Under the pieces are notes generated by a model, which worked only from the letters and a program-made list of their open reading frames with translations, made no database searches and was not told the DNA's origin. Shown one piece after another: positions 43,697-52,595 of a DNA stretch of 64,000 bases. The DNA is from Methylovirgula ligni (GTDB lineage: Bacteria > Pseudomonadota > Alphaproteobacteria > Rhizobiales > Beijerinckiaceae). Where the stretch lies: the NCBI RefSeq assembly GCF_004135935.1, contig NZ_CP025086.1, positions 1,736,001-1,800,000 on the forward strand, written 5' to 3'. Both the position numbers and the translations under genes were made by a program. Positions within the stretch are counted from its first letter, which is position 1, and every line of letters starts with the position of its first letter.

Positions 43697-45553
43697 ATGG
43701 CGCGGGATAGCGCGGCGGAGGCGATGTCGAGCGAGGATCGCCTCGACGCGCTCGAAGCCGGCGGTGTTGGCACCTGGCGATGGGACGCGGCGGCAAGCAC
43801 TGTCCATCTGTCGCCGCGTGCCTGTGCGCTGGTCGGCGCGCAGGACATCCTTGTTCCCTATCCCGACTTCCTGGCTTTGCTTCACCCTGAGGATCGCGCG
43901 GCCTTCGACCTTTCCTTCCGTGGCATCCATTCGCCCGAGGTCGGCTGGGAAGCCGACGTTCGCCTCGTGCAGCACGCCTTCGTGCGCTGGCGGCGGATGC
44001 GCGGACGCGCCGGGGGTGCGGGTTTTGCGGGCATCATTATCGATATCCGCGCGCCGACCGACGAAACGATTGCGCGGCTTGCTGCAATCGCCGCCGCGTC
44101 CGACGATGCCATCATCGGCACTACCCTTGAGGGGATCATCACCGAATGGAATCGTGGTGCTGAGGCGATTTTCGGCTATCCGCAGGACGAGATCATCGGT
44201 GCGCCGATTTCCGTTCTTCTGTTGCCGGACGCGCAGGAGGAGCACAACGGCCTTTTCGGTCGCGTGAAAAATGGCGAGAAAATCGAGCATTTCGAAACCC
44301 GGCAACAGCGCAAGGACGGCACGCTGATCGATATCTCGTTGACCCTGTCGCCGCTTCGCGATGCCGAGGGGCGGCTTGTCGGCGTCTCCAAGGTTGCGCG
44401 TGACATTACCGATATTAAACATTCGCAGAGCGCGCTGGCCGAGCGCGAGGCGCATTTACAATCGGTGCTCGATACCGTTCCCGATGCGATGATCGTCATC
44501 GATACGCGGGGAACCATCCAGTCCTTCAGCATCGCCGCCGAGCGGCTTTTCGGCTACAGGGCGGCCGAGACGATCGGCAAAAATGTCAATATTCTGATGC
44601 CGACACCGTATCATGAACAGCACGACGATCATCTCGATCGTTATTTGCGGACGGGCGAGCGCCACATTATCGGCATCCGCCGCATTGTCGTCGGACGCCA
44701 TAGGGACGGCGCGACCTTTCCGATCGAGCTTTCGGTCGGTGAAGTCAATTCCGGGGGGCGCCGTTTCTTCACCGGCTTCATTCGTGATCTCACCGAGCGT
44801 CGGCAGGCAGAACGGCGGCTGCAGGAGTTGCAGTCGGAACTCATCCATATGTCGCGTTTCACGGCGCTCGGCGAAATGGCGTCGACGCTGGCGCATGAGC
44901 TGAACCAGCCGCTGACAGCGATTGCCAATTACCTCAAGGGCAGTCGCCGGTTGCTGGACTCGGGTCAGAGCGATGCCGTTCCCAAGATAAGCGAGGCGCT
45001 GGAACGCGCCGCCGAGCAGGCCCTGCGCGCCGGGCAAATCATCCGCCAGTTGCGCGAGTTCGTTGCCCGTGGCGAGAGCGATCGCCAGATCGAAAACCTG
45101 CCGCGCCTGATCGAGGAGGCGAGCGCACTGGCGCTGGTCGGGGTGCGTGAGTTGGGCGTGCACGTCGCCTTCGATCTCGACCCTCGGGCAACATCCGTTC
45201 TCGCCTCGAAAATTCAGGTCGAGCAGGTGCTGCTGAATCTGATGCGCAATGCCGTCGAAGCCATGCAGGAAACCGATCGGCGCTTATTGACAGTCTCCAC
45301 GCGCAGACTTGACAATGAAACGGTGAGGATCGATGTGGCTGATACAGGGCCCGGTATCGCACCCGAGATCGCGGCCCAGCTCTTTCAGCCTTTCATCACG
45401 ACCAAGCGGCACGGCATGGGGGTAGGACTCTCGATCTCGCGGACCATCATCGAAGCGCATGGCGGCCGGCTCTGGGCGGAGTCAAATCCCGGCGGCGGAA
45501 CCATCTTCCGGCTGACGCTTAAGATCTTCGACGAGGAGAGCGATGCCGAGTAA
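43697..45553 (+). CDS. fixL: Oxygen-sensing histidine kinase FixL
   Basis: A 618-residue kinase with three PAS domains (about residues 15-118, 125-240, 252-368) and a HisKA/HATPase core. The third PAS matches the heme domain of Bradyrhizobium FixL: ETIGKNVNILMPTPYHEQHDDHLDRY places His309 at the position of the proximal heme ligand, and HIIGIRRIVVGRHRDG keeps the heme-propionate region. The phosphorylated His is His400 (STLAHELNQPLTAI). ATP motifs are NLMRNAVEAM, DTGPGIAPE and GMGVGLSISRTI. The 3' end overlaps fixJ by 11 bases. Confidence 0.95.
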   Translation: MARDSAAEAMSSEDRLDALEAGGVGTWRWDAAASTVHLSPRACALVGAQDILVPYPDFLALLHPEDRAAFDLSFRGIHSPEVGWEADVRLVQHAFVRWRRMRGRAGGAGFAGIIIDIRAPTDETIARLAAIAAASDDAIIGTTLEGIITEWNRGAEAIFGYPQDEIIGAPISVLLLPDAQEEHNGLFGRVKNGEKIEHFETRQQRKDGTLIDISLTLSPLRDAEGRLVGVSKVARDITDIKHSQSALAEREAHLQSVLDTVPDAMIVIDTRGTIQSFSIAAERLFGYRAAETIGKNVNILMPTPYHEQHDDHLDRYLRTGERHIIGIRRIVVGRHRDGATFPIELSVGEVNSGGRRFFTGFIRDLTERRQAERRLQELQSELIHMSRFTALGEMASTLAHELNQPLTAIANYLKGSRRLLDSGQSDAVPKISEALERAAEQALRAGQIIRQLREFVARGESDRQIENLPRLIEEASALALVGVRELGVHVAFDLDPRATSVLASKIQVEQVLLNLMRNAVEAMQETDRRLLTVSTRRLDNETVRIDVADTGPGIAPEIAAQLFQPFITTKRHGMGVGLSISRTIIEAHGGRLWAESNPGGGTIFRLTLKIFDEESDAE

Positions 45554-46163
45554 CGCGGTGGTGCATCTCATCGACGATGACGGGGCGGTGCGTCATTCCC
45601 TCGCTTTCGTCCTGACGGCGGCGGGCCATGCGGTGCGCGTCTATGAATCGGGCAGCGCCTTCCTTGCCGCCCTCCAGACGCTGCAGCCGGGCTGTATCGT
45701 CAGCGATGTCCGCATGCCGGGAGTCGACGGGCTGGAACTCCTGCGCAAATTGCGCGAGCTTGGCGTCGATATGCCGGTCATCATCATCACCGGTCACGCC
45801 GATGTGCCTCTGGCGGTCGGGGCGATGAAGGCCGGCGCCAGCGATTTCATCGAGAAGCCGTTTGATGACGAGACGCTGCTTCGCGCCATCCGTATCGCGC
45901 TCGAGTCCTACGAGGCGAGCAGCGATCGCGATGCCGAACGGGCGGAGATCCGCGGCAGGCTCAATTCCCTCACGCCGCGCGAACGCGAGGTTCTCGACGG
46001 GCTGCTGGCGGGCTATCCCAACAAGACCATCGCCTACGACCTGAAGCTCAGCCCCCGCACCGTCGAAGTGCATCGTGGCAACGTCATGGCCAAGATGGGC
46101 GCGACGAGCCTCTCCAGCCTCGTGCGGATGGCGCTTACAGCGAAAGTGCTGCCGACCGATTAA
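45543..46163 (+). CDS. fixJ: Response regulator FixJ
   Basis: A 206-residue two-domain regulator. The receiver holds phosphoacceptor Asp55 (CIVSDVRMPGVDGLE), IITGH and KPF, and is followed by a LuxR/FixJ-type helix-turn-helix (LTPREREVLDGLLAGYPNKTIAYDLKLSPRTVEVHRGNVMAKM). It is phosphorylated by FixL at low oxygen and normally activates fixK. Overlap with fixL means translational coupling. Confidence 0.96.
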   Translation: MPSNAVVHLIDDDGAVRHSLAFVLTAAGHAVRVYESGSAFLAALQTLQPGCIVSDVRMPGVDGLELLRKLRELGVDMPVIIITGHADVPLAVGAMKAGASDFIEKPFDDETLLRAIRIALESYEASSDRDAERAEIRGRLNSLTPREREVLDGLLAGYPNKTIAYDLKLSPRTVEVHRGNVMAKMGATSLSSLVRMALTAKVLPTD

Positions 46164-46214
46164 ATTTGCGGCCGGCCTTCACCATCAATCCCAAACAGTC
46201 TCTCCCCCGCGACC

Positions 46215-46228
46215 TTGCGCTACATCAA
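46215..46228. promoter_or_regulatory. FixK-type box before the single-domain response regulator
   Basis: TTGC-GCTACA-TCAA fits the FixK2 consensus TTG(A/C)-N6-(T/G)CAA, with flanking C and G extending the palindrome. The centre is about 54 bases upstream of the downstream start codon. This suggests that the receiver gene has its own FixK-dependent promoter in addition to any read-through from fixLJ. Confidence 0.55.
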
Positions 46229-46275
46229 GGCGGTCTTGCCTCCAAAGTTGCCCGATGGTGGAAGCCGGAGACGAG

Positions 46276-46653
46276 ATGATGAGCACAGAGGAGAAGGATG
46301 TTGTTTTCGTCCTCGACGATGATGAAGCGGTGCGCGAATCGCTCAAGTTCTCCCTGGAGCTTGAGGGATACGCGGTGCGCACCTGCGCCGAAGGCCATGA
46401 ATTATTGAAACACCCGGACCTCGCTCGCGCGCGCTGCCTCATTCTCGATTACCGGATGCCGCGGATGGACGGATTCGAAGTTCTTGACTGCCTTGTGGCG
46501 CAGCGCGTCGGCGTGCCCGTCATCCTTATAACAAGCAATGCCAGCGATGCCCTGCGCCGTCGCGCCGAGCGTGTCGGCGTCCACCAGGTGCTGGAGAAGC
46601 CGCTGTCCGACGGTGCGCTGATGGAGAATATCCAGAGCCTTCTGAGCAGCTAA
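46276..46653 (+). CDS. Single-domain response regulator in the fix cluster
   Basis: A 125-residue receiver with no output domain. It has acidic residues VLDDDE, phosphoacceptor Asp58 (LILDYRMPRMDGFE), ILITS and Lys108 (EKPL). It most resembles FixJ-type receivers. In other rhizobia, single receivers at this position modulate FixL or compete for phosphate (FixT is a known example); a similar role is only a suggestion. GGAG precedes two adjacent ATG codons, so translation may begin at 46276 or 46279. Confidence 0.85.
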   Translation: MMSTEEKDVVFVLDDDEAVRESLKFSLELEGYAVRTCAEGHELLKHPDLARARCLILDYRMPRMDGFEVLDCLVAQRVGVPVILITSNASDALRRRAERVGVHQVLEKPLSDGALMENIQSLLSS

Positions 46654-46687
46654 ATTTTAGTGAAATTTGCGCGATTCTCCAGGTGAT

Positions 46688-46703
46688 TACGTATAATCCC
46701 GTA
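46688..46703. promoter_or_regulatory. Inverted repeat upstream of fixK, candidate FixJ site
   Basis: TACG-N8-CGTA (full sequence TACGTATAATCCCGTA) lies about 73-88 bases ahead of the fixK start. FixJ normally activates fixK from a site in this position range; the sequence assignment is inferred from location and symmetry, not from a confirmed consensus. Confidence 0.4.
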
Positions 46704-46775
46704 GGGAGCTAACACAATATCCGGCCGCGGTTGCAGTCACTAGCCTGACCCTCGTTGAATTTGTGGGAGGGTCGC

Positions 46776-47447
46776 ATGACTATTCAGTTCGCTCATCGTT
46801 TGGATCGCGAGCCCGTTGCAGGGCAGGTAAAGTTCGTCGAGCCGCGCGAGAGCGTTCTGGGCTTGGCCGGGTCGGTTCAGAATTTCGCACAGGATCGCGA
46901 GATTTACGCCGAGGGCGGCGCGGCCGAGACGTTTTATAAAGTTGTGTCGGGCGTCGTGCGCACGTGCAAATTCCTCAGCGACGGGCGCCGCCAGATCGAC
47001 GCTTTTTATCAGGCGGGCGACATTTTCGGGATCGAGGGCGAGTCGCTGCACAGCCTTTCGGCCGAAGCCGTCTCCGATTGCACCGTGATTTCCTATCGCC
47101 GGCGTGGCGCCGATGTGACCACCGCAGGTGGCCAGATCGCCGACCAACTCTTCGAACATCTCATGCATCGGCTGGCGCGGGCGCAAGAACATGCGCTTTT
47201 GCTCGGCCGGCGTAGCGCGGTCGAAAAGGTCGCCGCCTTCCTTGTCGATTGGGCCGATTACTCCGCGGACCATCGTTCGGTCAGCCTGGCGATGACGCGC
47301 CAGGACATCGCGGATTATCTCGGCCTGACCATCGAAACCGTTTCGCGCACGCTATCGCACCTTGAGCGTGAAAAGCTGATCGAAATGCCCTCAGCGCGGC
47401 AGATTCGCCTGAGGAATCTCGAAGCGCTGCGGGATTTTAACGCTTAG
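46776..47447 (+). CDS. fixK: CRP/FNR-family regulator FixK
   Basis: A 223-residue regulator with a cyclic-nucleotide-binding-like domain (about residues 30-120, YKVVSGVVRTCKFLSDGRRQIDAFYQAGDIFG) and a winged helix (about 145-215). The recognition helix LTIETVSRTLSHLE is that of the FNR/FixK group with target TTGAT-N4-ATCAA. There is no N-terminal cysteine cluster, so unlike FNR it does not sense oxygen itself and should depend on FixLJ. The start at 46776 has GGGAGGG upstream. Confidence 0.92.
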   Translation: MTIQFAHRLDREPVAGQVKFVEPRESVLGLAGSVQNFAQDREIYAEGGAAETFYKVVSGVVRTCKFLSDGRRQIDAFYQAGDIFGIEGESLHSLSAEAVSDCTVISYRRRGADVTTAGGQIADQLFEHLMHRLARAQEHALLLGRRSAVEKVAAFLVDWADYSADHRSVSLAMTRQDIADYLGLTIETVSRTLSHLEREKLIEMPSARQIRLRNLEALRDFNA

Positions 47448-47468
47448 ACTCGGCAATTGGTCATCTCA

Positions 47469-47491
47469 AGTTTTCGGCACGCGCCGAAACT
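47469..47491. terminator. Hairpin between the converging fixK and phasin genes
   Basis: AGTTTTCGGC and GCCGAAACT pair with one bulged T around a short loop, 22 bases after the fixK stop. The stem is stable but has no strong T run in either direction, so terminator function is tentative. Confidence 0.35.
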
Positions 47492-47522
47492 GGTTACCCA
47501 GTCTCGGCGTAGCACCCAAGCC

Positions 47523-47930
47523 CTAGTGTTCATCGGCCGGCGCATTCGGTGCCACGTTGCCGAGGCCGTTGCGATAATTGCAGGCACAAAGCGAAAGCAG
47601 GCCCCAGCTATAATTGCGCCAGATGTCGGTCAATTGCCGTGTTTGGTTGACGACCTGTTCGGTCTGCGCGTGAAGATTATCGAGATAGCCCGACAAGGCA
47701 GCCTCCGGTTTTTCACTCACCTTCGGCAGAAGAAAAGCCTTCGATGCCTGGCTCGTTTCAAGCCGGAACAGTTCCGTCTGGCTTTCGAGGACGCTGCGCC
47801 AGGTTTTGCAGGTCAGCTCATTGAAATCCGAAAAGAACGTCGCGGCCTGCTTCTGCGCGTCGGCCAGATGAAACGGCAGATCAGTTCGGATGGTAGAAAG
47901 TTCAGCCGTAATTTTTGTCGGGTCAACCAT
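47523..47930 (-). CDS. Phasin-like PHB granule-associated protein
   Basis: A 135-residue, mostly helical amphipathic protein. HLADAQKQAATFFSDFNELTCKTWRSVLESQTELFRLETSQASKAFLLPKV fits the phasin pattern (helical, Gln/Ala-rich, no catalytic residues). Phasins coat polyhydroxybutyrate granules. It is divergent from phaC, and the two share the short intergenic region containing a perfect FixK box, which supports the assignment more than the sequence alone does. Confidence 0.68.
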   Translation of the reverse strand: MVDPTKITAELSTIRTDLPFHLADAQKQAATFFSDFNELTCKTWRSVLESQTELFRLETSQASKAFLLPKVSEKPEAALSGYLDNLHAQTEQVVNQTRQLTDIWRNYSWGLLSLCACNYRNGLGNVAPNAPADEH

Positions 47931-47989
47931 GGAATCCTCCTCGCGCGAATTTACTTTCGTAAGAAAGACACGATGGGACGGTAGGGTGT

Positions 47990-48003
47990 TTGATATTTAT
48001 CAA
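47990..48003. promoter_or_regulatory. Perfect FixK/FNR box between phasin and phaC
   Basis: TTGAT-ATTT-ATCAA is a full match to the consensus TTGAT-N4-ATCAA. Its centre is about 62 bases before the phaC start and about 66 before the phasin start, so it could serve both divergent genes. The fixK gene lies 540 bases away. Confidence 0.75.
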
Positions 48004-48058
48004 TTATTCTTTCGTTTCAGGTACTAATCATTGCTCTTGGCGATGCTGGAGTCTGGCG

Positions 48059-49867
48059 ATGTCGGAAGTCGTAAATTTGGCGCAGAAGAGAGCTCCCGTG
48101 GATCCCGAGGCGTTGAATGCGGCGCCCGCTGCTATTGCGCTCCAGCATGATAAGGCCCCCGACTCGACTGCGTCTGAAGATATTCCGGAAGACCATGTCG
48201 ATCGGCTTCTGCATGCGCGCGAGGCGCCGTTAACATCGTCGCTCTCCTACATCTCCTTACTGCTTGCCTATCTCGATTGGTCTTTGCATCTGGCCAATTC
48301 CCCTGGCCGTAGGGTGACTTTGGCGCAGGATGCCGCGCATAAATGGATGCAGCTCTTCACGCCATCCCAATGGGACGCACCCGCGCCGGGGGATCGCCGC
48401 TTCAGCAATGAAAGCTGGAATCATTCGCCGTTCAATTTCTTTGCCCAAGCAACCGTCCTCGGCGAGGAATGGTGGCGCGCCGCGACCGCCGCTATGCCGG
48501 GCGTCGCCAGGCAGCATAGCAATATCGTCGCCTTCGCCGCCCGCCAGGTGCTCGACCTTCTGTCGCCGTCGAATTCGCCGCTCACAAACCCCGAGGTCAT
48601 CAAGACGACCGCCGAGGAATTCGGGTTTAATTTCATTCGCGGCGGCCACAATTTTTTCGAGGATCTGCAGCGCCTCGCCGAGCATAAATCGCTTGATGAT
48701 ATGGACGGCTTTGAAGTCGGCAAAAATCTTGCGGTCACGCCGGGAAAGGTCGTGCTGCGGACCGAGCTGATGGAATTGATCCAATATTCGCCGACGACAC
48801 CATCGGTGCGGCCGGAGCCGATTCTTGTCGTGCCGGCATGGATCATGAAGTATTACATCCTCGATCTCTCACCCAACAATTCGTTCGTTCGTTATCTTGT
48901 CGCGCAGGGGTTCACCGTCTTTTGCGTCTCCTGGCGTAATCCGGGGGCCGAGCTGCGCAATACGTCCCTCGACGATTATCGCCGCCTCGGCGTGATGGCG
49001 GCGCTTGATGCGGTGACGGCGATTTGCGGTGCTAAGAAAATTCACGGCGTCGGCTATTGCCTGGGCGGTACATTGCTCTCGATCGCCGCGGCGGCGATGG
49101 CGCGCGATGGCGACGAACGGCTCGCGACCGTCACCATGCTGGCGGCGCAGACGGATTTCACCGAAGCGGGCGAATTGCAGCTCTTCACCGATGAGAGCCA
49201 GCTCGCGCTTCTCGACGATGTGATGTGGCAGCAAGGTTTTCTCGACAGCACGCAGATGGCCGGCGCCTTTCAGGTTCTGCGTTCGAACGAACTCATCTGG
49301 TCGCGGCTCATCAAGACTTATCTGCTTGGCGAACGCGAAAAGCCGTTCGATCTCATGGCCTGGAACGCCGATGCGACCCGTATGCCCTACCGCATGCATT
49401 CGGAATATCTGCACGCGATGTTTCTGCACAATGACCTCGCCGAAGGGCGTTTCAGGGTCGGCGGCGAACCAATTGCGATCTCCGCGATCGGCGTGCCGAT
49501 TTTCGCGGTGACGACCGAAACGGATCACGTCGCGCCCTGGCGCTCGGTCTACAAGATCAATCTGCTCAATGAGGGCGACATCACCTTCGTGTTGACCTCC
49601 GGCGGCCATAACGCCGGCATCGTCAGCGAGCCGGGGCATCGGAACCGGCGATTCCGCCTCGCGCATCGTCCGGCGCATGGGCGGTTCGTCTCGCCGGAAG
49701 AATGGAAAGCGGCGGCAACGCAATACGAGGGGTCCTGGTGGCCAAATCTTGTTGATTGGCTTGCCAAATATTCAAGCGAGCCTGTAGTGCCACCCAGCCT
49801 GGCTGCGCCGGACCGGGGCTATCCGGCGATCTGTGACGCGCCGGGAACCTATGTGCGGGAAATGTGA
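48059..49867 (+). CDS. phaC: Class I poly(3-hydroxyalkanoate) synthase
   Basis: Polymerises 3-hydroxyacyl-CoA to PHB. The 602-residue alpha/beta-hydrolase protein has the lipase-like box GYCLGG with nucleophile Cys334, Asp489 (TTETDHVAPW) and His517 (TSGGHNAG), spaced as in Cupriavidus PhaC. The N-terminal domain contains WNHSPFNFFAQATVLGEEWW. The start at 48059 has GGAG upstream and gives a normal length; the longer in-frame extension reaches into the FixK box. It heads the run phaC, maoC-pta, ackA, fabI. Confidence 0.95.
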   Translation: MSEVVNLAQKRAPVDPEALNAAPAAIALQHDKAPDSTASEDIPEDHVDRLLHAREAPLTSSLSYISLLLAYLDWSLHLANSPGRRVTLAQDAAHKWMQLFTPSQWDAPAPGDRRFSNESWNHSPFNFFAQATVLGEEWWRAATAAMPGVARQHSNIVAFAARQVLDLLSPSNSPLTNPEVIKTTAEEFGFNFIRGGHNFFEDLQRLAEHKSLDDMDGFEVGKNLAVTPGKVVLRTELMELIQYSPTTPSVRPEPILVVPAWIMKYYILDLSPNNSFVRYLVAQGFTVFCVSWRNPGAELRNTSLDDYRRLGVMAALDAVTAICGAKKIHGVGYCLGGTLLSIAAAAMARDGDERLATVTMLAAQTDFTEAGELQLFTDESQLALLDDVMWQQGFLDSTQMAGAFQVLRSNELIWSRLIKTYLLGEREKPFDLMAWNADATRMPYRMHSEYLHAMFLHNDLAEGRFRVGGEPIAISAIGVPIFAVTTETDHVAPWRSVYKINLLNEGDITFVLTSGGHNAGIVSEPGHRNRRFRLAHRPAHGRFVSPEEWKAAATQYEGSWWPNLVDWLAKYSSEPVVPPSLAAPDRGYPAICDAPGTYVREM

Positions 49868-49879
49868 GCGGGGGCAGGC

Positions 49880-51307
49880 ATGAATTTCAATCCACCGCCC
49901 GTGCAGATGATCGAGAATCGCACGTTCGATGAAATCGCGGTCGGCGATCAGGCGAGCGTCGCGAAGACAGTTTCGCAGCAGGATATCGATTTGTTCGCCA
50001 TCGTCTCGGGCGATGTTAATCCCGCGCACCTCGATCCCGCTTATGCGCAGACCGACATGTTTCATCGCGTCATTGCGCATGGCATGCTGAGCGCCGGGCT
50101 CATCTCCAATGTGCTCGGCACAAAATTGCCCGGACCGGGGACGATCTACCTCGGCCAGGACCTTCGCTTCACAGCGCCCGTCGATATCGGCGATACGATC
50201 ACCGCGACTTTGACGGTCGCCGAGAAGCATCCCGAGAAGGGCGACCTCGTCCTCGACTGCTCCTGCACGAACCAAAAGGGCCGTGTCGTCATCAGCGGCA
50301 AGGCCTTCGTGCGCGCGCCGCGAGAAAAGGTGCGCCGCCCGCGCGTCGAATTGCCGGAAGTGCAGATTTCCCGGCACGATCGTTTCCGGGCGTTGATGGC
50401 CGCTGCCGCGGGACACGCGCCTGTGGCGACGGCCGTCGCCTATCCTTGCGACGCCAACTCAGTCGGCGCTGCGGCCGAAGCCGCCCAGGCGGGCCTCATC
50501 GCGCCGATTCTCGTCGGGCCGAAGGACAAAATCCTGGCGGCCGCGGCCGAGGCCAAGGTGGATATTTCGGCTTTCCGCATCGTCGATGCGGCGCGCAGTG
50601 CAGATGCTGCAGCGGCGGCCGTGGCCCTTGTTAAAAACGGTGAGGCCAAGCTTCTGATGAAGGGCTCGTTGCACACCGACGAGCTTTTGCATGCGGTACT
50701 GGCGCCGGGCAGCACGCTGCGCACGGACCGGCGATTGAGCCATGTCTATCTTCTGGACGTTCCGACCTATCCGCGTCCGCTGCTGGTGACGGATGCCGCC
50801 GTCAATATCGCGCCGACGCTCGAAGAGAAGGCCGACATCGTTCAAAACGCCGTCGACCTCGCGCATGTCATGGGCGTGGCGGAGCCAAAGGTCGCGGTGC
50901 TTTCGGCGGTCGAGACGGTCAGTCCCAAATTGCAATCGGCTCTCGATGCGGCGGCGCTCAGTAAAATGGCGGAGCGCGGCCAGATTACGGGTGCGATCGT
51001 CGACGGACCGCTCGCGTTCGACAATGCGGTGAGCGCCGCTGCGGCGGCGGAGAAGGGCATCGTCTCCAGGGTTGCGGGTCAGGCGGACATTCTTGTCGTG
51101 CCCGATCTCGAGTCCGGCAATATCCTCGCCAAGCAATTGATCTATCTCGCCCGTGCCGATGCCGCCGGCATCGTACTCGGCGCCAGCGTGCCGATCATTC
51201 TGACCAGCCGGGCCGACGCCGAGCGCACGCGCATGGCTTCCTGCGCGCTTGCGGTTCTCATTGCGCATGGCGGCGCTGTCGCGACACCTTCGGCACCAGG
51301 GGCCTGA
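49880..51307 (+). CDS. MaoC hydratase-phosphotransacetylase fusion
   Basis: A 475-residue bifunctional protein. The N-terminal MaoC hot-dog domain (about residues 10-150) carries the (R)-specific enoyl-CoA hydratase motif D-x4-H (Asp45, His50 in SGDVNPAHLD). The C-terminal part (about 165-470) is a phosphate acetyl/butyryltransferase (GEAKLLMKGSLHTDELLHAVL, then GPLAFDNAVS). Acyl-CoA plus phosphate is converted to acyl phosphate for the next gene product, acetate kinase. It starts 12 bases after phaC. Confidence 0.93.
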   Translation: MNFNPPPVQMIENRTFDEIAVGDQASVAKTVSQQDIDLFAIVSGDVNPAHLDPAYAQTDMFHRVIAHGMLSAGLISNVLGTKLPGPGTIYLGQDLRFTAPVDIGDTITATLTVAEKHPEKGDLVLDCSCTNQKGRVVISGKAFVRAPREKVRRPRVELPEVQISRHDRFRALMAAAAGHAPVATAVAYPCDANSVGAAAEAAQAGLIAPILVGPKDKILAAAAEAKVDISAFRIVDAARSADAAAAAVALVKNGEAKLLMKGSLHTDELLHAVLAPGSTLRTDRRLSHVYLLDVPTYPRPLLVTDAAVNIAPTLEEKADIVQNAVDLAHVMGVAEPKVAVLSAVETVSPKLQSALDAAALSKMAERGQITGAIVDGPLAFDNAVSAAAAAEKGIVSRVAGQADILVVPDLESGNILAKQLIYLARADAAGIVLGASVPIILTSRADAERTRMASCALAVLIAHGGAVATPSAPGA

Positions 51308-51309
51308 GC

Positions 51310-52506
51310 GTGGCGGACGCGGTCCTCACCCTCAATGCCGGCTCGTCGAGCATCAAGTTCTCGCTCTTCAGACTCGCGGACTCCGAGAATTTCGAGCTTT
51401 TCGCCAAGGGCGAGATCGAAGAGATCGAAAGCAATGCGCCGCATTTATTTTCGGTCGATGCCAAGGGCGCGCCGCTCAGCGATCGCAAATGGGACCGGGC
51501 GGCGGGATTTGACGAGCTGCTCGGTGCGCTTATCGAACGGGCCGAGACGCATCTTGGGCAGGATAAACTGTTCGCCATCGGCCATCGCGTCGTCCACGGC
51601 GGCCCGAAACATTACCGGCCAGAGCGGGTCACGCCGGAACTCCTCGACGAACTCGATAAATTGACGCCCCTCGCGCCATTGCACGAACCGCATAGTCTCG
51701 CACCGATCCGTGCGATCCTCGCGGCACGCCCGGAGCTGCCGCAGGTCGCCTGTTTCGATACGGCTTTCCATCATACGGTGCCGATGGTCGCAAAGCGCTT
51801 TGCGCTGCCGCCGGAATACGAGGCCGAGGGCGTGCGGCGCTATGGCTTCCACGGGCTGTCCTATGAATATATCGCCGGCCGGATCAGCGTCCTGGCACCG
51901 CATCTGGCGGCAGGTCGCGTCATTGCCGCCCATCTCGGCAATGGTGCGAGCCTCTGCGCGATGAAAGCCGGCCGCAGCGTCGAGATGACAACGGGCTTCA
52001 CGGCGCTCGACGGCCTTGTAATGGGCACGCGTTGCGGCGCTCTCGATCCTGGCGTGATCCTCTATATGGGGCAGCAGCGCGGGCTGAACCCAAAACAAAT
52101 CGAGGATATTCTCTATCGCCGCTCCGGCCTTCTCGGCGTCTCGGGGATTTCGAGCGATATGCGCACGCTCGAAGCCAGCGACGATCCGCGTGCGAAGGAA
52201 GCCATCGATCTCTTTGTCTATCGGATCGTGCGCGAAATCGGCGCGCTGACAAGTTCGCTCGGTGGTCTCGATGGTCTCATATTCACCGCGGGCATCGGCG
52301 AACATTCGCCGCAAATTCGCGCGCGCGTTTGCGCCGGGGTGGAATGGCTCGGCGTGAAGCTCGATCTTGAGGCAAATCACAGGAACGCAATACATATCGG
52401 CGATAAGCAAAGCCGCGTCGCAGTCTGGGCGATCCCGACCGACGAGGAAGTGATGATCGCGCGACATACGCGCGACACGGTTGGCGCTCCCGCGCCCGCT
52501 CTCTAA
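51310..52506 (+). CDS. ackA: Acetate kinase
   Basis: A 398-residue ASKHA-fold kinase that makes acetate and ATP from acetyl phosphate. It shows VLTLNAGSSSIKFSLF at the start, FDTAFHHTVP, RRYGFHGLSYEYI, HLGNGASLCAMKAGRSVEMTTGFTALDGLVMGTRCGALDPG and FTAGIGEHSP. All motifs are intact. It starts two bases after the MaoC-Pta stop, so they form a complete Pta-AckA route with substrate-level ATP yield. Confidence 0.96.
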   Translation: MADAVLTLNAGSSSIKFSLFRLADSENFELFAKGEIEEIESNAPHLFSVDAKGAPLSDRKWDRAAGFDELLGALIERAETHLGQDKLFAIGHRVVHGGPKHYRPERVTPELLDELDKLTPLAPLHEPHSLAPIRAILAARPELPQVACFDTAFHHTVPMVAKRFALPPEYEAEGVRRYGFHGLSYEYIAGRISVLAPHLAAGRVIAAHLGNGASLCAMKAGRSVEMTTGFTALDGLVMGTRCGALDPGVILYMGQQRGLNPKQIEDILYRRSGLLGVSGISSDMRTLEASDDPRAKEAIDLFVYRIVREIGALTSSLGGLDGLIFTAGIGEHSPQIRARVCAGVEWLGVKLDLEANHRNAIHIGDKQSRVAVWAIPTDEEVMIARHTRDTVGAPAPAL

Positions 52507-52595
52507 AGGGTGGAAAAATGCAGGAGAAGAGCTCCGGTTCGCGCCGGGGCGTTTTGGCCTGCGGCCCGCTGGAGCGAGAGTGCAAAGGATCAGGA

